DNA of 64,000 bases from Sciscionella sediminilitoris (GCF_000737195.2 NZ_JALM01000009.1:62001-126000), one strand, 5' to 3'. Shown: positions 43,354 to 52,644, counted from the first letter of the stretch. Program-made: numbers and translations. Notes: generated by a model from the letters alone, not told the origin.

Positions 43354-44604
43354 GTGAGCGGCAGACGGCCCTCGTGCGTGATCGTCGGTGGTGGCCCCGG
43401 CGGAATGGTGCTGGCTCATCTGCTCGCCCGCGGCGGGGCGTCGGTGACCGTGCTGGAGGAACACCGGGATTTCGATCGGGATTTCCGCGGTGACTCGCTC
43501 CATCCGTATACCCTCGAACTGTTCGAGCAGCTGGGGCTCATCGACGAATTGCTGGCGCTCCCGCATCACCGGGCGAGGTTTTTCCGGTTCAACACACCGG
43601 CTGGTGCGATCACCACGGCCGACTACGGCAAACTGCCCACCCGATTCAATTACGTGGCCTTGCTTCCGCAGGCGCGGTTCCTGGATTTCCTGGCCGCCGA
43701 AGTCACGCGGTCGGCCGGATCGGTGCGCACCGGCTGCCGGGTCACCGATCTCTGTCATGACGGCGCGGGGAGGGTCAGCGGGGTCGTGTACCGCGATGGA
43801 GCGGACAAGCACCGGCTGGCGGCCGATCTGGTGGTCGCCACCGATGGGCGATTCTCGAAGGTGCGCCGTGCCGCGGGTATGGAAGCGGTATCGCTCGGCG
43901 CACGCACGGACCTGTTGTGGTTCCGCCTCCCGAAACACGATTCCGACCCGCCGGAAGCGGCTCTCGACCTGTTCTTCGACAGGGACCACTATCTGGCACT
44001 GCTGGCCGGACCCGCCGGATGGCAGATCGGCTACAGCCTGCCGAAAGGTGGCTATCCGGCCGCTCGCCAGGCCGGTGTCACCCCGATCCGGGAATTTCTC
44101 GCCGAGCGGATCCCCTGGTTGGCCGACCGGGTGCACCTACTGGAGAGCTTTTCCCAGACCACCTTGTTGTCGGTGGACATCGCCCGGCTGCGGCAGTGGT
44201 GGCAGCCGGGTTTGCTGCTGCTCGGCGACGCGGCGCACGTGATCTCCCCGGTCGGCGGGAACGGGATCCTCATGGCCATCCAGGACGCGGTCGCTGCCGC
44301 GAACCATCTCGCGCCCGCCCTGCGCGAGCCCGGACCGGTGTCCAATGCGGTGCTGGCCGCGGTCCAAGCCGAACGCGAGCCGGCCATCCGGGCCGTGCAG
44401 GCCAGGCAGGTTCGCACCGAACAACGTGTCGCCACCGCCCGGGAAAAGGGCAGACCCATCACCCCGCCGTGGCTGCTTCGCTTGCTGACCGCCCTGCCCG
44501 GTGCCCGGCGGCGCGCCGCCGATTCGAACGCCTACGGACCGCACCCGCCGGTGCTCGAAACCGGATGGCCGGGCCGGGACTTCTGCCAAGGCGATGCCCG
44601 ATGA
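43354..44604 (+). CDS. FAD-dependent monooxygenase (PHBH/UbiH family)
   Basis: The 416-residue protein has the dinucleotide motif IVGGGPGGMVLAHLLARGG, a DG motif region VVATDGRFSKVRR and the FAD ribityl motif LLLGDAAHVISPVGGNG. This is the group A flavin monooxygenase pattern; it hydroxylates an unknown substrate with NAD(P)H and O2. It starts at GTG 43354 with only weak ribosome signals. It is followed 37 bases later by photolyase and is divergent from MarR-TIGR01777, whose palindromes it shares. Confidence 0.88.
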   Translation: MSGRRPSCVIVGGGPGGMVLAHLLARGGASVTVLEEHRDFDRDFRGDSLHPYTLELFEQLGLIDELLALPHHRARFFRFNTPAGAITTADYGKLPTRFNYVALLPQARFLDFLAAEVTRSAGSVRTGCRVTDLCHDGAGRVSGVVYRDGADKHRLAADLVVATDGRFSKVRRAAGMEAVSLGARTDLLWFRLPKHDSDPPEAALDLFFDRDHYLALLAGPAGWQIGYSLPKGGYPAARQAGVTPIREFLAERIPWLADRVHLLESFSQTTLLSVDIARLRQWWQPGLLLLGDAAHVISPVGGNGILMAIQDAVAAANHLAPALREPGPVSNAVLAAVQAEREPAIRAVQARQVRTEQRVATAREKGRPITPPWLLRLLTALPGARRRAADSNAYGPHPPVLETGWPGRDFCQGDAR

Positions 44605-44641
44605 GGACGTCTCTCGAACCGTGCCCAAGGAGCGCCTGATC

Positions 44642-46009
44642 ATGCCCGTCCACACCGCGATCGTCCTGTTCACCCGCGACCTGCGGATCGAGGACAACCC
44701 GGTGCTCGCAGCGGCCGCCGCGAACGCGGAGTATGTGCTTCCCCTTTTCGTGCAAGACGTACGCCTGCACGCCACCGGATTCGCCGCGCAGCGCCGCAGT
44801 GAATTCCTCGCCTCGGCGCTCGGCGATCTCGATGAACGACTGCGTGGCCGCGGTGCCGCGCTGCTCATCAGACACGGCGAGGTGGTGACCGAGGTTTGCC
44901 GGCTCGCCGAGCAGACCGGAGCGGCCGAGGTGCACCTCGCCGCCGATGTCTCCGCGTTTGCCGCGCGCCGCGAACGGGCCCTCGCCGCCGCCCTGGAACG
45001 GCAGCGCCGGAAGCTGGTCCGCCACGAGGCGGTGCACAATGTCATCGCCCCGGGCACGGTCACCCCGCAAGGCAGCGACCACTTCGCGGTCTTCACCCCC
45101 TACTACCGGCGCTGGGCGGATGCCCCGTGGCGCGGACAGGCGGCCGCACCGCGCGGGCTGCGGTTGCCGCCCGGTATCGAGCTGTCGCCGCAAGCGGGCA
45201 AGGGCCGGTCCGTGCGCTGGCCGGGCGGTGAAACGCCTGCCCGCGGGCGTGCCGAGCGGTGGCTGCGCCAGGGCATCGACGAGTACCAGGGCCGCCACGA
45301 CGACCTCGCCGCCGATGCCACCTCGAGGCTTTCCCCGGACCTGCACTTCGGCTGCCTTTCCGCGCGTGAACTCGCCGAGGAGGCTGCCGCGCGGGACACC
45401 GCGGGTGCGGCGGCGTTCCTGCGGCAGCTGGCCTGGCGCGACTTCCATCATCAGGTGCTCGCCGCCCGGCCCGCCGCCGCGCACCGCGACTACCGGCCGC
45501 GTGGTGACGCCTGGCGTGATGATCGGCAAGCATTGGATGCGTGGCGGGAAGGCCAGACCGGCATCCCCATCGTGGACGCCGGGATGCGCCAGCTGTCCAG
45601 GGAAGGCTGGATGCACAACCGGGCACGGCTGATCGTCGCCAGTTTCCTGACCAAGACCCTGTATCTCGACTGGCGCCACGGTGCGGCGCATTTCACCGAA
45701 CACCTGCTGGACGCGGACATCGCCAACAATCAGCTCAACTGGCAGTGGGTCGCGGGTACCGGCACCGATACCCGCCCCAACCGGGTGCTCAACCCGTTGC
45801 GTCAGGCCGAACGCTACGACCCGGGTGCCGACTACACCCGCCGTTGGGTTCCCGAACTGGCCGGACTGAAGGATCCGGGGGACGTCCACCGGCCCTGGCG
45901 CCTCGGCGGACCGGCGCTGCGCAAGCTCGGCTACCCGCCACCGGTCACCGATCTCGAGACCGCACGGTTGCGCTTCCTGGAACAGCGGAAACCGTCCCGG
46001 AACCGGTGA
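44642..46009 (+). CDS. phr: Deoxyribodipyrimidine photolyase (class I CPD-type)
   Basis: The 455-residue protein has the N-terminal antenna domain (VLFTRDLRIEDNPVL) and the C-terminal FAD domain with WRDFHHQVL, GWMHNRARLIVASFLTK and the signature NNQLNWQWVAGTGTD. It repairs UV dimers in DNA with blue light. AAGGAG lies ~9 bases before ATG 44642. It sits in a block with the FAD monooxygenase, CFA synthase, DUF1365 and amine-oxidase-like genes, a set often induced by light or singlet oxygen in other bacteria. Confidence 0.93.
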   Translation: MPVHTAIVLFTRDLRIEDNPVLAAAAANAEYVLPLFVQDVRLHATGFAAQRRSEFLASALGDLDERLRGRGAALLIRHGEVVTEVCRLAEQTGAAEVHLAADVSAFAARRERALAAALERQRRKLVRHEAVHNVIAPGTVTPQGSDHFAVFTPYYRRWADAPWRGQAAAPRGLRLPPGIELSPQAGKGRSVRWPGGETPARGRAERWLRQGIDEYQGRHDDLAADATSRLSPDLHFGCLSARELAEEAAARDTAGAAAFLRQLAWRDFHHQVLAARPAAAHRDYRPRGDAWRDDRQALDAWREGQTGIPIVDAGMRQLSREGWMHNRARLIVASFLTKTLYLDWRHGAAHFTEHLLDADIANNQLNWQWVAGTGTDTRPNRVLNPLRQAERYDPGADYTRRWVPELAGLKDPGDVHRPWRLGGPALRKLGYPPPVTDLETARLRFLEQRKPSRNR

Positions 46010-46031
46010 TCCCGGGGCGTCGGCGCGGCGC

Positions 46032-47249
46032 TCAGGACCGGCGGGTGGCGAGGATCCGGTCGACCCCCATCCGGCCGGTCTCGAAGGCCAGTGCGGCGCC
46101 CGCGAGGTAGAGCCGCCATACCCGGGCGTAGCGTTCGCCGGTCAGCGCGGCGACCTCGGTGTAGCGGCGTTCGAACAGCTCGCTCCACGCCCCGATGGTG
46201 CGCACGTAGTGCTCGCGCAGTGCCAGGACGGCACGGATCTCGAGCCCGGCCACCTCGAGATGCGCGAGTGTCGCGGGCAGCGGCCGCATGGTCATATCGG
46301 GCGCGATATAGGACTCGATGAACGCGCCTCCGCCCGGCGCCCGTGTGCCGTGGGACATCTGCTGCAGCCACAGCCGTGCGCCGGGGCGAAGGGAACCGGA
46401 CAGCGCCGAGGCGAAGTCCGGATAGTGCCGTTCACCGACATGCTCACCCATTTCGATCGATGCCACCGCGTCGAATTCGCCGCGCCGGTCGAGATCCCGG
46501 TAGTCCAGAGTGCGGACCTCCACGAGCCGGTCGAGCCCCTCGCGTCGCGCGCGGTCGCGGATGAAGCGGGCCTGCTGCTCGGCGAGTGTGATGCCGAGCG
46601 AGTGCACGCCGTATTCGCGTGCGGCATGCAGCACCAGCGAGCCCCAGCCGCAGCCGACGTCGAGCAATCGGGCCCCCGGTGCGAGTTCCAGTTCGCGGCA
46701 GACCAGGTCGAGTTTCGCCCGCTGGGCCTGTTCGAGGGTGTCCCGCTCGCCGCGCCAGAGCCCGCACGAGTACGCCATGCTCGGATCCAGTACGAGCTCG
46801 TAGAAATCGTTGCCCCGGTCGTAGTGGTGCGCGATCACCGCACGGTCCCGGTTCCTGCTGTGCGGCTTGCCGTGCGGGCGGGCCTCCTCGCGTGGCGGGC
46901 GCGGTCGCGGGCCGAGGGCACCGAGCCGGGCGATCGATCCCGCTGCGGCCAGGACCCGGTGCGGCCGCAACGCTCGGCCGCGGTCCACGGTGGTGAGGGG
47001 CCAGCACCTGCGGAGTCCCTCGGTGAGGTCGCCCGCCACATCGAGTTCCCCGGTGACATAGGCTCTCGCGAGCCCGAGTTCGCCCGGTGCCCAGAGCAGG
47101 TGACGCAGCGCCGTCGGGGAGCGCAGCACCGCGACCGGGTCTTCGCCGGGTCCCGCGGTGCTCCCGTCCCAAGCGCGCAGTCCGACCGGCAGCGGGGCAC
47201 CGAGCAGCTCCTCGAACAGGTTCGCCAGCCGTCCGGCGATCGTCGCCAT
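46032..47249 (-). CDS. Cyclopropane-fatty-acid synthase-like SAM methyltransferase (copy 1)
   Basis: The 405-residue protein has an N-terminal CFA domain, YDRGNDFYELVLDPSMAYSCG and the SAM motif LLDVGCGWGSLVLHAA. It methylates double bonds of phospholipid acyl chains to cyclopropane or methyl-branched forms. ATG 47249 has AAGGGG ~5 bases upstream. The promoter at 47285-47312 is weakly SigK-like. It is divergent from the hydrolase-led operon that carries a second CFA-like enzyme. Confidence 0.9.
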   Translation of the reverse strand: MATIAGRLANLFEELLGAPLPVGLRAWDGSTAGPGEDPVAVLRSPTALRHLLWAPGELGLARAYVTGELDVAGDLTEGLRRCWPLTTVDRGRALRPHRVLAAAGSIARLGALGPRPRPPREEARPHGKPHSRNRDRAVIAHHYDRGNDFYELVLDPSMAYSCGLWRGERDTLEQAQRAKLDLVCRELELAPGARLLDVGCGWGSLVLHAAREYGVHSLGITLAEQQARFIRDRARREGLDRLVEVRTLDYRDLDRRGEFDAVASIEMGEHVGERHYPDFASALSGSLRPGARLWLQQMSHGTRAPGGGAFIESYIAPDMTMRPLPATLAHLEVAGLEIRAVLALREHYVRTIGAWSELFERRYTEVAALTGERYARVWRLYLAGAALAFETGRMGVDRILATRRS

Positions 47250-47284
47250 GGGTACCCCTTCCGTTGTCCGGTTCCTTATCCCCC

Positions 47285-47312
47285 TGTTCGGAACGACCGG
47301 CGGCCCGGACGG
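47285..47312 (-). promoter_or_regulatory. Possible SigK-like promoter of CFA synthase copy 1
   Basis: Read on the minus strand: CCGTCC, 16 bases, CGAACA. This matches 5 of 6 and 4 of 6 positions of the better SigK-type sites, with one base less spacing. The -10 lies 35 bases before the start codon, as at sigK. Confidence 0.4.
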
Positions 47313-47338
47313 TGTGATCTGTCTCGCGGCATCCGGGC

Positions 47339-47367
47339 CCATCCGCCTACCGGATCTGCTCCGAATG
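47339..47367 (+). promoter_or_regulatory. SigK-type promoter of the hydrolase-FAD-DUF1365-CFA operon
   Basis: CCATCC (47339-47344), 17 bases and CGAATG (47362-47367). This is the same form as the sigK promoter in this window and the mycobacterial SigK consensus. Transcription would begin near 47374, exactly at the GTG of the hydrolase gene, so the mRNA would be leaderless. An ATG at 47365 lies inside the -10 box and cannot be the start. Confidence 0.75.
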
Positions 47368-47373
47368 ACGGGT

Positions 47374-48018
47374 GTGAGCGAAACGGAGACACCGTGCCCG
47401 AGCCTGCGGTGGATCACCGGACCTGGCCGATCCGCCGCCGTCGTGCTGTTGTTGCACGGCGGCCGGGTCATGAGCGGCCGCCGAGTCAGTCGGTGTGCGC
47501 TCGCCCATCTGCGCATGCTCGCGCTCGGCCGCCGGATCGGCAGGGAGCGGGTGAGCTGCGGACTGGCCATCGGGGTACTGCGTAACCGCTACCGGGGATG
47601 GAACGAACCGGGGCGGGACGCGATCGCCGATGCGCGCTGGGCGATCGGCGAAGCGCGGCGGCGACATCCGGAGATCCCCCTGATCCTCGTCGGGCATTCG
47701 ATGGGCGGCCGGGTCGCGCTGCGGCTGGCGGGTGCGCCCGGGGTGCGTGCCGTGTGTGCGCTCGCACCGTGGATCGAACCGGGTGAGCCGAGTACACAGC
47801 TGGCCGGTTGCCGTGTGCTGATCGCGCACGGCAACCGGGACAGCTGGACGGACCCGGCTGCCTCGCAGCGATACGCGCAGCACGCCGGGGTTCCCTGGAT
47901 CGTGATACCGGGCAGCGGGCACGCCATGCTGCGCCGCGGCCGATGGTGGCTCACGGTCATCCGGCATTTCATCGAGGATGCGATCACTTCGGCAGCAGAA
48001 CGACTGGAGTGCGGATGA
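47374..48018 (+). CDS. Small alpha/beta hydrolase
   Basis: The 214-residue alpha/beta-hydrolase protein has VLLLHGGRVMSGR, nucleophile elbow GHSMGGRVA, Asp in AHGNRDSW and His in PGSGHAM. It is probably an esterase or thioesterase acting on a lipid. GTG 47374 coincides with the predicted start of the SigK-type transcript. Its end overlaps the FAD oxidoreductase start (ATGA). Confidence 0.82.
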   Translation: MSETETPCPSLRWITGPGRSAAVVLLLHGGRVMSGRRVSRCALAHLRMLALGRRIGRERVSCGLAIGVLRNRYRGWNEPGRDAIADARWAIGEARRRHPEIPLILVGHSMGGRVALRLAGAPGVRAVCALAPWIEPGEPSTQLAGCRVLIAHGNRDSWTDPAASQRYAQHAGVPWIVIPGSGHAMLRRGRWWLTVIRHFIEDAITSAAERLECG

Positions 48019-49277
48019 CCCGGGAACGAGTCGCCGTGATCGGCAGCGGGATCGCCGGGCTGACCGCCGCTTACCTCCTGCGCGAGCGCTATGCGGTGAC
48101 CCTCTTCGAACGCGAGCCGAGGCTCGGCGGGCACGCGCACACCCACCGGTTCCGCGAGGGCTCGGCCACGGTGGCGGTGGACAGCGGGTTCATCGTGCAC
48201 AACACCCGTACCTACCCGAACCTGGTGCGGCTCTTCGGTGAACTCGGGATCCGTACCGTGCCGAGCGAGATGTCGCTGAGCGTGCGGTGCCACGGCTGTG
48301 GGCTGGAATACGCGGGAGGCAAAGGCATCGCCGGGCTGTTCGCCCAGCCGGGAAACCTGTTCCGCCCGCGGTTCCTGCGGATGCTCGCCACCGTTCCCCG
48401 GTTCCACCGGGCGGCGCTGCGGCTGCTCGACGACCCGCTGGCCCCGGAAACCACGCTGGACGAGTTTCTCCGCGCCGGCCGGTTTCCCCGGTACTTCACC
48501 GATCATTTGCTGCTGCCGCTGATCTCGGCTGTGTGGTCGGCGAATCTCACCGATGCGGGCCGCTATCCCGCGCGCTACCTGTTCACCTTCCTGCGGCACC
48601 ATGGGCTGCTCTCGGTGGGTGGTGCACCGGCCTGGCGCACCGTGGTCGGCGGTTCCGGCGAGTATGTCGCCCGGATCGCCGCGCGCGTTCCCGTCGTGCA
48701 CCGGGGCAGACCGGTGCACGCGGTGCACCGGGAGGCGAACGGTGTGCGGATCGTCGCTGCCGGGGGTGTGGTGCATGAGGCCGAGCGAGTGGTCATCGCC
48801 ACCCATCCGGACCAGGCGCTCGAACTGCTTGCCGAGCCGAGCGAAGCCGAGCAACGGGTGCTCGGTGCGTTCGGCTACGTGAGCAACGAGACCTGGCTGC
48901 ACAACGATCAGAGCGTGCTGCCCTGCCGCCCGGCAGCACGCGGAAGTTGGAACTACCGCAAGCCTGGTTGCCGCTCGGATCCGGGCCAGGTGCTGGTGAG
49001 TTACGACTTGACTCGCCTGATGCGGCTGCCAGCCGAACACCGGTACGTGGTCACGCTCAACGCGACCGAGGGAGTCGATCCCGATGCCGTGCACGAGAAG
49101 ATGGTGTACGAGCACCCGATCTACACGCCGGAATCCGTTGCCGCGCAAGCGAAGCTGTCGACCCTCAACGACGGGAGGACGGCGTTCGCCGGTGCTTATC
49201 ACGGTTGGGGTTTTCACGAGGACGGTTGTGTGGCCGGGGTGCGCGCCGCCGAATCCTTCGGGGTGTGCTGGCGATGA
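48015..49277 (+). CDS. FAD oxidoreductase of the Rv0449c/COG2907 type
   Basis: The 420-residue protein opens with VIGSGIAGLTAAYLL and LGGHAHTH, has DSGFIVHNTRTYPNL, and ends with FAGAYHGWGFHEDGCVAG. These are hallmarks of the flavin amine-oxidase-like proteins found beside DUF1365 and CFA-like methyltransferases. The role is thought to be in modifying unsaturated fatty acids; the exact reaction is not settled. It is coupled to the hydrolase before it and DUF1365 after it by ATGA overlaps. The order matches mycobacterial Rv0449c-Rv0448c-Rv0447c. Confidence 0.9.
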   Translation: MTRERVAVIGSGIAGLTAAYLLRERYAVTLFEREPRLGGHAHTHRFREGSATVAVDSGFIVHNTRTYPNLVRLFGELGIRTVPSEMSLSVRCHGCGLEYAGGKGIAGLFAQPGNLFRPRFLRMLATVPRFHRAALRLLDDPLAPETTLDEFLRAGRFPRYFTDHLLLPLISAVWSANLTDAGRYPARYLFTFLRHHGLLSVGGAPAWRTVVGGSGEYVARIAARVPVVHRGRPVHAVHREANGVRIVAAGGVVHEAERVVIATHPDQALELLAEPSEAEQRVLGAFGYVSNETWLHNDQSVLPCRPAARGSWNYRKPGCRSDPGQVLVSYDLTRLMRLPAEHRYVVTLNATEGVDPDAVHEKMVYEHPIYTPESVAAQAKLSTLNDGRTAFAGAYHGWGFHEDGCVAGVRAAESFGVCWR

Positions 49278-50017
49278 GCGCGGCTCTGTATGCCGTGCGC
49301 GTCCGGCATGTCCGGGCCGATCGGATACGCACGATGTTTGGCCACGATTTCTATCTGTGGCTGGTGGATCTGGACCGGATTCCGCGGCCGCCGCGATGGC
49401 TGCGGCCGTTCGCCCGGTTCGACGCGCGCGATCACGGGACAGGTGATCCGGTCGCCGGTGATCAGGGCACGGCCATCCGCGCGGAGCTCGAAGAATGGCT
49501 TGCCGTCAGAGGAATTCCCGCACCGGCCGGGCGGATCACGATGCTCGCCTCGGCACGGGTTCTCGGCTATGTGTTCAATCCGCTGAGCGTGTTCTGGTGC
49601 CACGATGCGGCAGGCTCGGTGACCCATGTCGTGGCCGAGGTGCACAACACCTACCGGGAGCGGCACCGGTATCTGCTGTATCCCGATGCGCGTGGGCAGG
49701 CCACGGCCGCGAAGACCTTCTACGTCTCGCCGTTTCTCGCCATGGGCGGGCATTACCGGATGCGCCTGCCCGAACCGGACGAAACGCTACGCCTTTCCGT
49801 GGTGCTCGAGCAGCACGGACACCGCCCGCTGGTCGCCACCATGGATGGCAGGCGCCTTCCCGGGGGGAACCGCGCACTGCTGCGGATGCTGCTCCGTCAT
49901 CCGCTCGCCCCACTGCACGTATCGGCGGCGATCCGCCGTCGCGGCATCGCGCTGTGGTTGCGCGGAATCCCGAGAACACCGCGGGGCCCGGTCACCAGCA
50001 CACCGAGGAGGCGATGA
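49274..50017 (+). CDS. DUF1365 family protein (Rv0448c-like)
   Basis: The 247-residue protein has the DUF1365 pattern: HDFYLWLVDLDRIP, VFNPLSVFWCHD, EVHNTYRERHRYLL and KTFYVSPFLAMGGHY. The biochemical function is unknown. It is invariably near the FAD oxidoreductase and CFA-like methyltransferase, suggesting a shared role in fatty-acid modification. It overlaps the FAD gene by 4 bases and is 1 base from the next start. Confidence 0.92.
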   Translation: MSAALYAVRVRHVRADRIRTMFGHDFYLWLVDLDRIPRPPRWLRPFARFDARDHGTGDPVAGDQGTAIRAELEEWLAVRGIPAPAGRITMLASARVLGYVFNPLSVFWCHDAAGSVTHVVAEVHNTYRERHRYLLYPDARGQATAAKTFYVSPFLAMGGHYRMRLPEPDETLRLSVVLEQHGHRPLVATMDGRRLPGGNRALLRMLLRHPLAPLHVSAAIRRRGIALWLRGIPRTPRGPVTSTPRRR

Positions 50018-50018
50018 G

Positions 50019-51221
50019 ATGCCAGCCGACTGGCCGGATATCGAGGAAGTACCGCATGCCCCGCTGCGCGCGGCGATCGCCCGGGTGCTGTTCCACCAGG
50101 CGGTGCGTACGCTTCCGGTGCGCGTCGTGTTCCCGGATGCGACGATGCTCGGTGGCGGTACGGCGGAAAGTCCGGTGCTGCGTGTGGTCCGCCCCGGCCG
50201 CTTCTACCACCGGCTCGGCGCCGAGGCCAAGATCGGGTTCGGTGAAGGCTATATGGCAGGCGATTGGACCAGCACCGACCTCGCGGGAGTGCTCGCCGTG
50301 TTCGCCGGCCGGATCAGTACGCTTGTTCCCCCTGCGCTGCAACGGTTCCGCAGACTCGCCGAACGGACGACCCCGAAAACCGACCGCAACACGGTCGAGG
50401 GGGCGCGCCGGAACATTCATCACCACTACGACTTGTCGAACGAACTGTTCGCGAGCTTCCTGGATGAGACCATGACCTACTCGGCCGCCTGGTTCGGTTC
50501 GCCGGATGAGTCGCTGGAATCCGCGCAGTTGCGCAAGATCGACGGGCTGTTGGACTATGCGGGAGTCGGTGCGGGCAGCCAGGTCCTGGAGATCGGCACC
50601 GGATGGGGATCACTCGCCGTCCGCGCGGCCGAACGCGGTGCCGAGGTCACCACGGTGACCGTTTCGGCCGAGCAATTCGACCTGGCATGCAACCGCGTCG
50701 CTACCGCCGGGGTGGCCGACCGGGTACGGATCCGCTTGCAGGACTACCGGGAGATCACCGGAACCTACGACGCGATCCTGAGCGTGGAGATGTTCGAAGC
50801 CGTCGGAATGGACTATTGGCCGGTGTTCTTCCGCACCCTGGAACGGTTGTTGCGTACCGGTGGACGGATCGGGCTGCAGACCATCACCATGCCGCATGAC
50901 CGGATGCTGGCCACACGGCGTTCCTACACCTGGATCCACAAGTACATCTTCCCCGGCGGCATGCTGCCGTCCGTGCAGGCGATCGAGGATGTCCTGAAAA
51001 GGCAGACCGGGCTGCGGATCCTCGAGCAGCGTTCGCTCGGCGCCGACTACGCACGGACCCTGCGGCTCTGGCGTGAGCGGTTCCTCGAGCAGTGGCCGCG
51101 GATCGAAGCGCTCGGCTTCGACGATACCTTCCATCGGATGTGGGAGTTCTACCTCGCCTACAGCGAGGCCGGCTTCCTTGCCCGGTATCTGGACGACTGG
51201 CAGCTACGCATCGGGCCCTGA
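50019..51221 (+). CDS. ufaA1: CFA synthase-like methyltransferase (UfaA1-type, copy 2)
   Basis: The 400-residue protein has HHHYDLSNELFASFLDETMTY, SAM motif LEIGTGWGSLAVRAA and SVEMFEAVGMDYW of cyclopropane-fatty-acid synthases. The N-terminal domain resembles mycobacterial UfaA1 (Rv0447c), reported to make 10-methyl fatty acids. GAGGAGG lies 7 bases before the ATG. It is the last gene of the SigK-type operon and converges on rskA. The second copy (46032-47249) is clearly different in sequence, so the two may have different substrates or products. Confidence 0.9.
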   Translation: MPADWPDIEEVPHAPLRAAIARVLFHQAVRTLPVRVVFPDATMLGGGTAESPVLRVVRPGRFYHRLGAEAKIGFGEGYMAGDWTSTDLAGVLAVFAGRISTLVPPALQRFRRLAERTTPKTDRNTVEGARRNIHHHYDLSNELFASFLDETMTYSAAWFGSPDESLESAQLRKIDGLLDYAGVGAGSQVLEIGTGWGSLAVRAAERGAEVTTVTVSAEQFDLACNRVATAGVADRVRIRLQDYREITGTYDAILSVEMFEAVGMDYWPVFFRTLERLLRTGGRIGLQTITMPHDRMLATRRSYTWIHKYIFPGGMLPSVQAIEDVLKRQTGLRILEQRSLGADYARTLRLWRERFLEQWPRIEALGFDDTFHRMWEFYLAYSEAGFLARYLDDWQLRIGP

Positions 51222-51232
51222 GACGGGCCGTC

Positions 51233-51958
51233 TCAGCTCAGCGGGAAGGCCATCAGCGGATCCGTCGTCGGCTGCGGGGAACCGCCCGCCGGTTCCAGGG
51301 TGAGGCCGACCTGCTCGGCACCCGGTACCGTCGGCGCGATCACGGGGGTGAATCCGTCACCGGCGCCGCGGTGCAGCAGCCCCGCCGAATACGCCTTGCC
51401 TCCGCCCATGAACCACAGCTGATAGACGCGATCAGCCGGGGCCGGTGGCATTCCGGTGACCAGCAGCACGGCCCGGTGCCTGCTCGGTGCGACCACGGCC
51501 GTGGCGGTGCCGCCGTTCGATGCGGTTCCCTTGGCCGACTTGGCATCCGGGGCGTTGATCACCGCACTCACGGCGGCCAGTCTGCTCTGTGTCCCCGCAA
51601 GGTCCCGGTCGGTGTGCCACAGGTCCACCCCGAGCAGCACGGCGGCGACCACCGCGGCGGCCGCGACCAGTCCGGTGATCCGCACCGTCCACCGGGCGGG
51701 CCGGGCCCGCCCGGCCCGCGGCCCGGCCGGGCCGAACTGTCTCGTCCGCGCCACCTCGGCGAGGACCCGTTCCCGCAGCTGCTCCGGCGTGCTGACGGCG
51801 GCCGCCACGCCGAGGCGTGCGGCGGTCTCCCGGAACTCCCGGACCTCACGGGCACAGTCCGGACATTCGGCGAGATGACGTTCGAACGAGGCGCGTTCAA
51901 GATCGTCGAGTGCGTCGAGCGCGTAGGCGCCGGTCAGTGTGTGCACGTCCGGATTCAT
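51233..51958 (-). CDS. rskA: RskA-like anti-sigma-K factor
   Basis: The 241-residue protein has the zinc-binding anti-sigma motif His28-X3-Cys32-X2-Cys35, one transmembrane helix (about residues 92-114, TGLVAAAAVVAAVLL) and an extracytoplasmic RskA domain (VLLVTGMPPAPADRVYQLWF). It holds SigK inactive at the membrane until the outer domain is cut. It overlaps sigK by 4 bases (ATGA), as in mycobacteria. Confidence 0.93.
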   Translation of the reverse strand: MNPDVHTLTGAYALDALDDLERASFERHLAECPDCAREVREFRETAARLGVAAAVSTPEQLRERVLAEVARTRQFGPAGPRAGRARPARWTVRITGLVAAAAVVAAVLLGVDLWHTDRDLAGTQSRLAAVSAVINAPDAKSAKGTASNGGTATAVVAPSRHRAVLLVTGMPPAPADRVYQLWFMGGGKAYSAGLLHRGAGDGFTPVIAPTVPGAEQVGLTLEPAGGSPQPTTDPLMAFPLS

Positions 51959-52542
51959 CGTGCCACCCCCAAGCAGTCGCGCAACCGGATCAGTCCGTCC
52001 CGTAACCGGGTCTTCACCGTGCCGAGCGGGGTGTGCAGCAGTTCGGCGACCTCCCGATAGGTATACCCAGTGTAGTAGGCCATCGTCACCGACTGGCGCT
52101 GCAAATCGGTGAGCGAACCGAGACAGTGCCGGACCCGTTCCTGTTCGAGCCTGGCCACCGTCGCCTCGCTCACCTCGTCGTAGGGCCGTTCGGCCAGGAC
52201 CTGCTCACGCTGGTCGCGCTGCTGCGCCGCCTGTTCGGAGCGCACCCGGTCGACGGCTCTGCGGTGCGCGATGGTCAGCACCCAGCTCTGTGCGCTACCC
52301 CGGGCCTCGGCATAGCGCGGCGCCTTCTGCCACACCTCGAGCAGCACCTCCTGCGCGACTTCCTCGGCATAGGCGGGATTGCGCACCACTCGTTCGATCA
52401 CGCCGAGCACGCTGCCCGCGAACCGGTCGTAGAGTGCGGCGAATGCGGCCTGATCGCCGCGCGCCACGCGGTCGATCAGGTCCTCGGCGCTCGGCCGGTT
52501 CGGCCCCGCGGCCGCGCCGGCCGATGGTGCCCGCTCGTCCAT
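51955..52542 (-). CDS. sigK: ECF sigma factor SigK
   Basis: The 195-residue ECF sigma factor has region 2 (FAALYDRFAGSVLGVIERVV; EEVAQEVLLEVWQ) and region 4 (LTDLQRQSVTMAYYTGYTYREVAELLHTPLGTVKTRL). The pairing with an RskA-type anti-sigma and the neighbours identify it as SigK (ECF19 group). Its own promoter (52578-52606) has the SigK form, implying autoregulation. Confidence 0.93.
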   Translation of the reverse strand: MDERAPSAGAAAGPNRPSAEDLIDRVARGDQAAFAALYDRFAGSVLGVIERVVRNPAYAEEVAQEVLLEVWQKAPRYAEARGSAQSWVLTIAHRRAVDRVRSEQAAQQRDQREQVLAERPYDEVSEATVARLEQERVRHCLGSLTDLQRQSVTMAYYTGYTYREVAELLHTPLGTVKTRLRDGLIRLRDCLGVAR

Positions 52543-52577
52543 GATGGCTCCCCTCAGGAGTCAGCGATGTCATCGAT

Positions 52578-52606
52578 CATTCGGACTGACAACCGGGGAC
52601 GGATTG
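52578..52606 (-). promoter_or_regulatory. SigK-type promoter of sigK-rskA
   Basis: On the minus strand: CAATCC (52606-52601), 17 bases, CGAATG (52583-52578), 35 bases before the sigK start. The -10 is identical to that at 47362. Confidence 0.75.
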
Positions 52607-52644
52607 GTGTCACACCCTGTTCGGGTGATCATCGCGGCATTTTC

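Noticed and set aside
42750-46009. Carotenoid biosynthesis cluster (LitR-type light regulon)
   Set aside because: Photolyase and MarR are present, but there are no crtE/B/I/Y or LitR genes in the window.
47365-47367. ATG as start of the small alpha/beta hydrolase
   Set aside because: It lies inside the -10 box of a strong SigK-type promoter; the in-frame GTG at 47374 fits the predicted transcript start.
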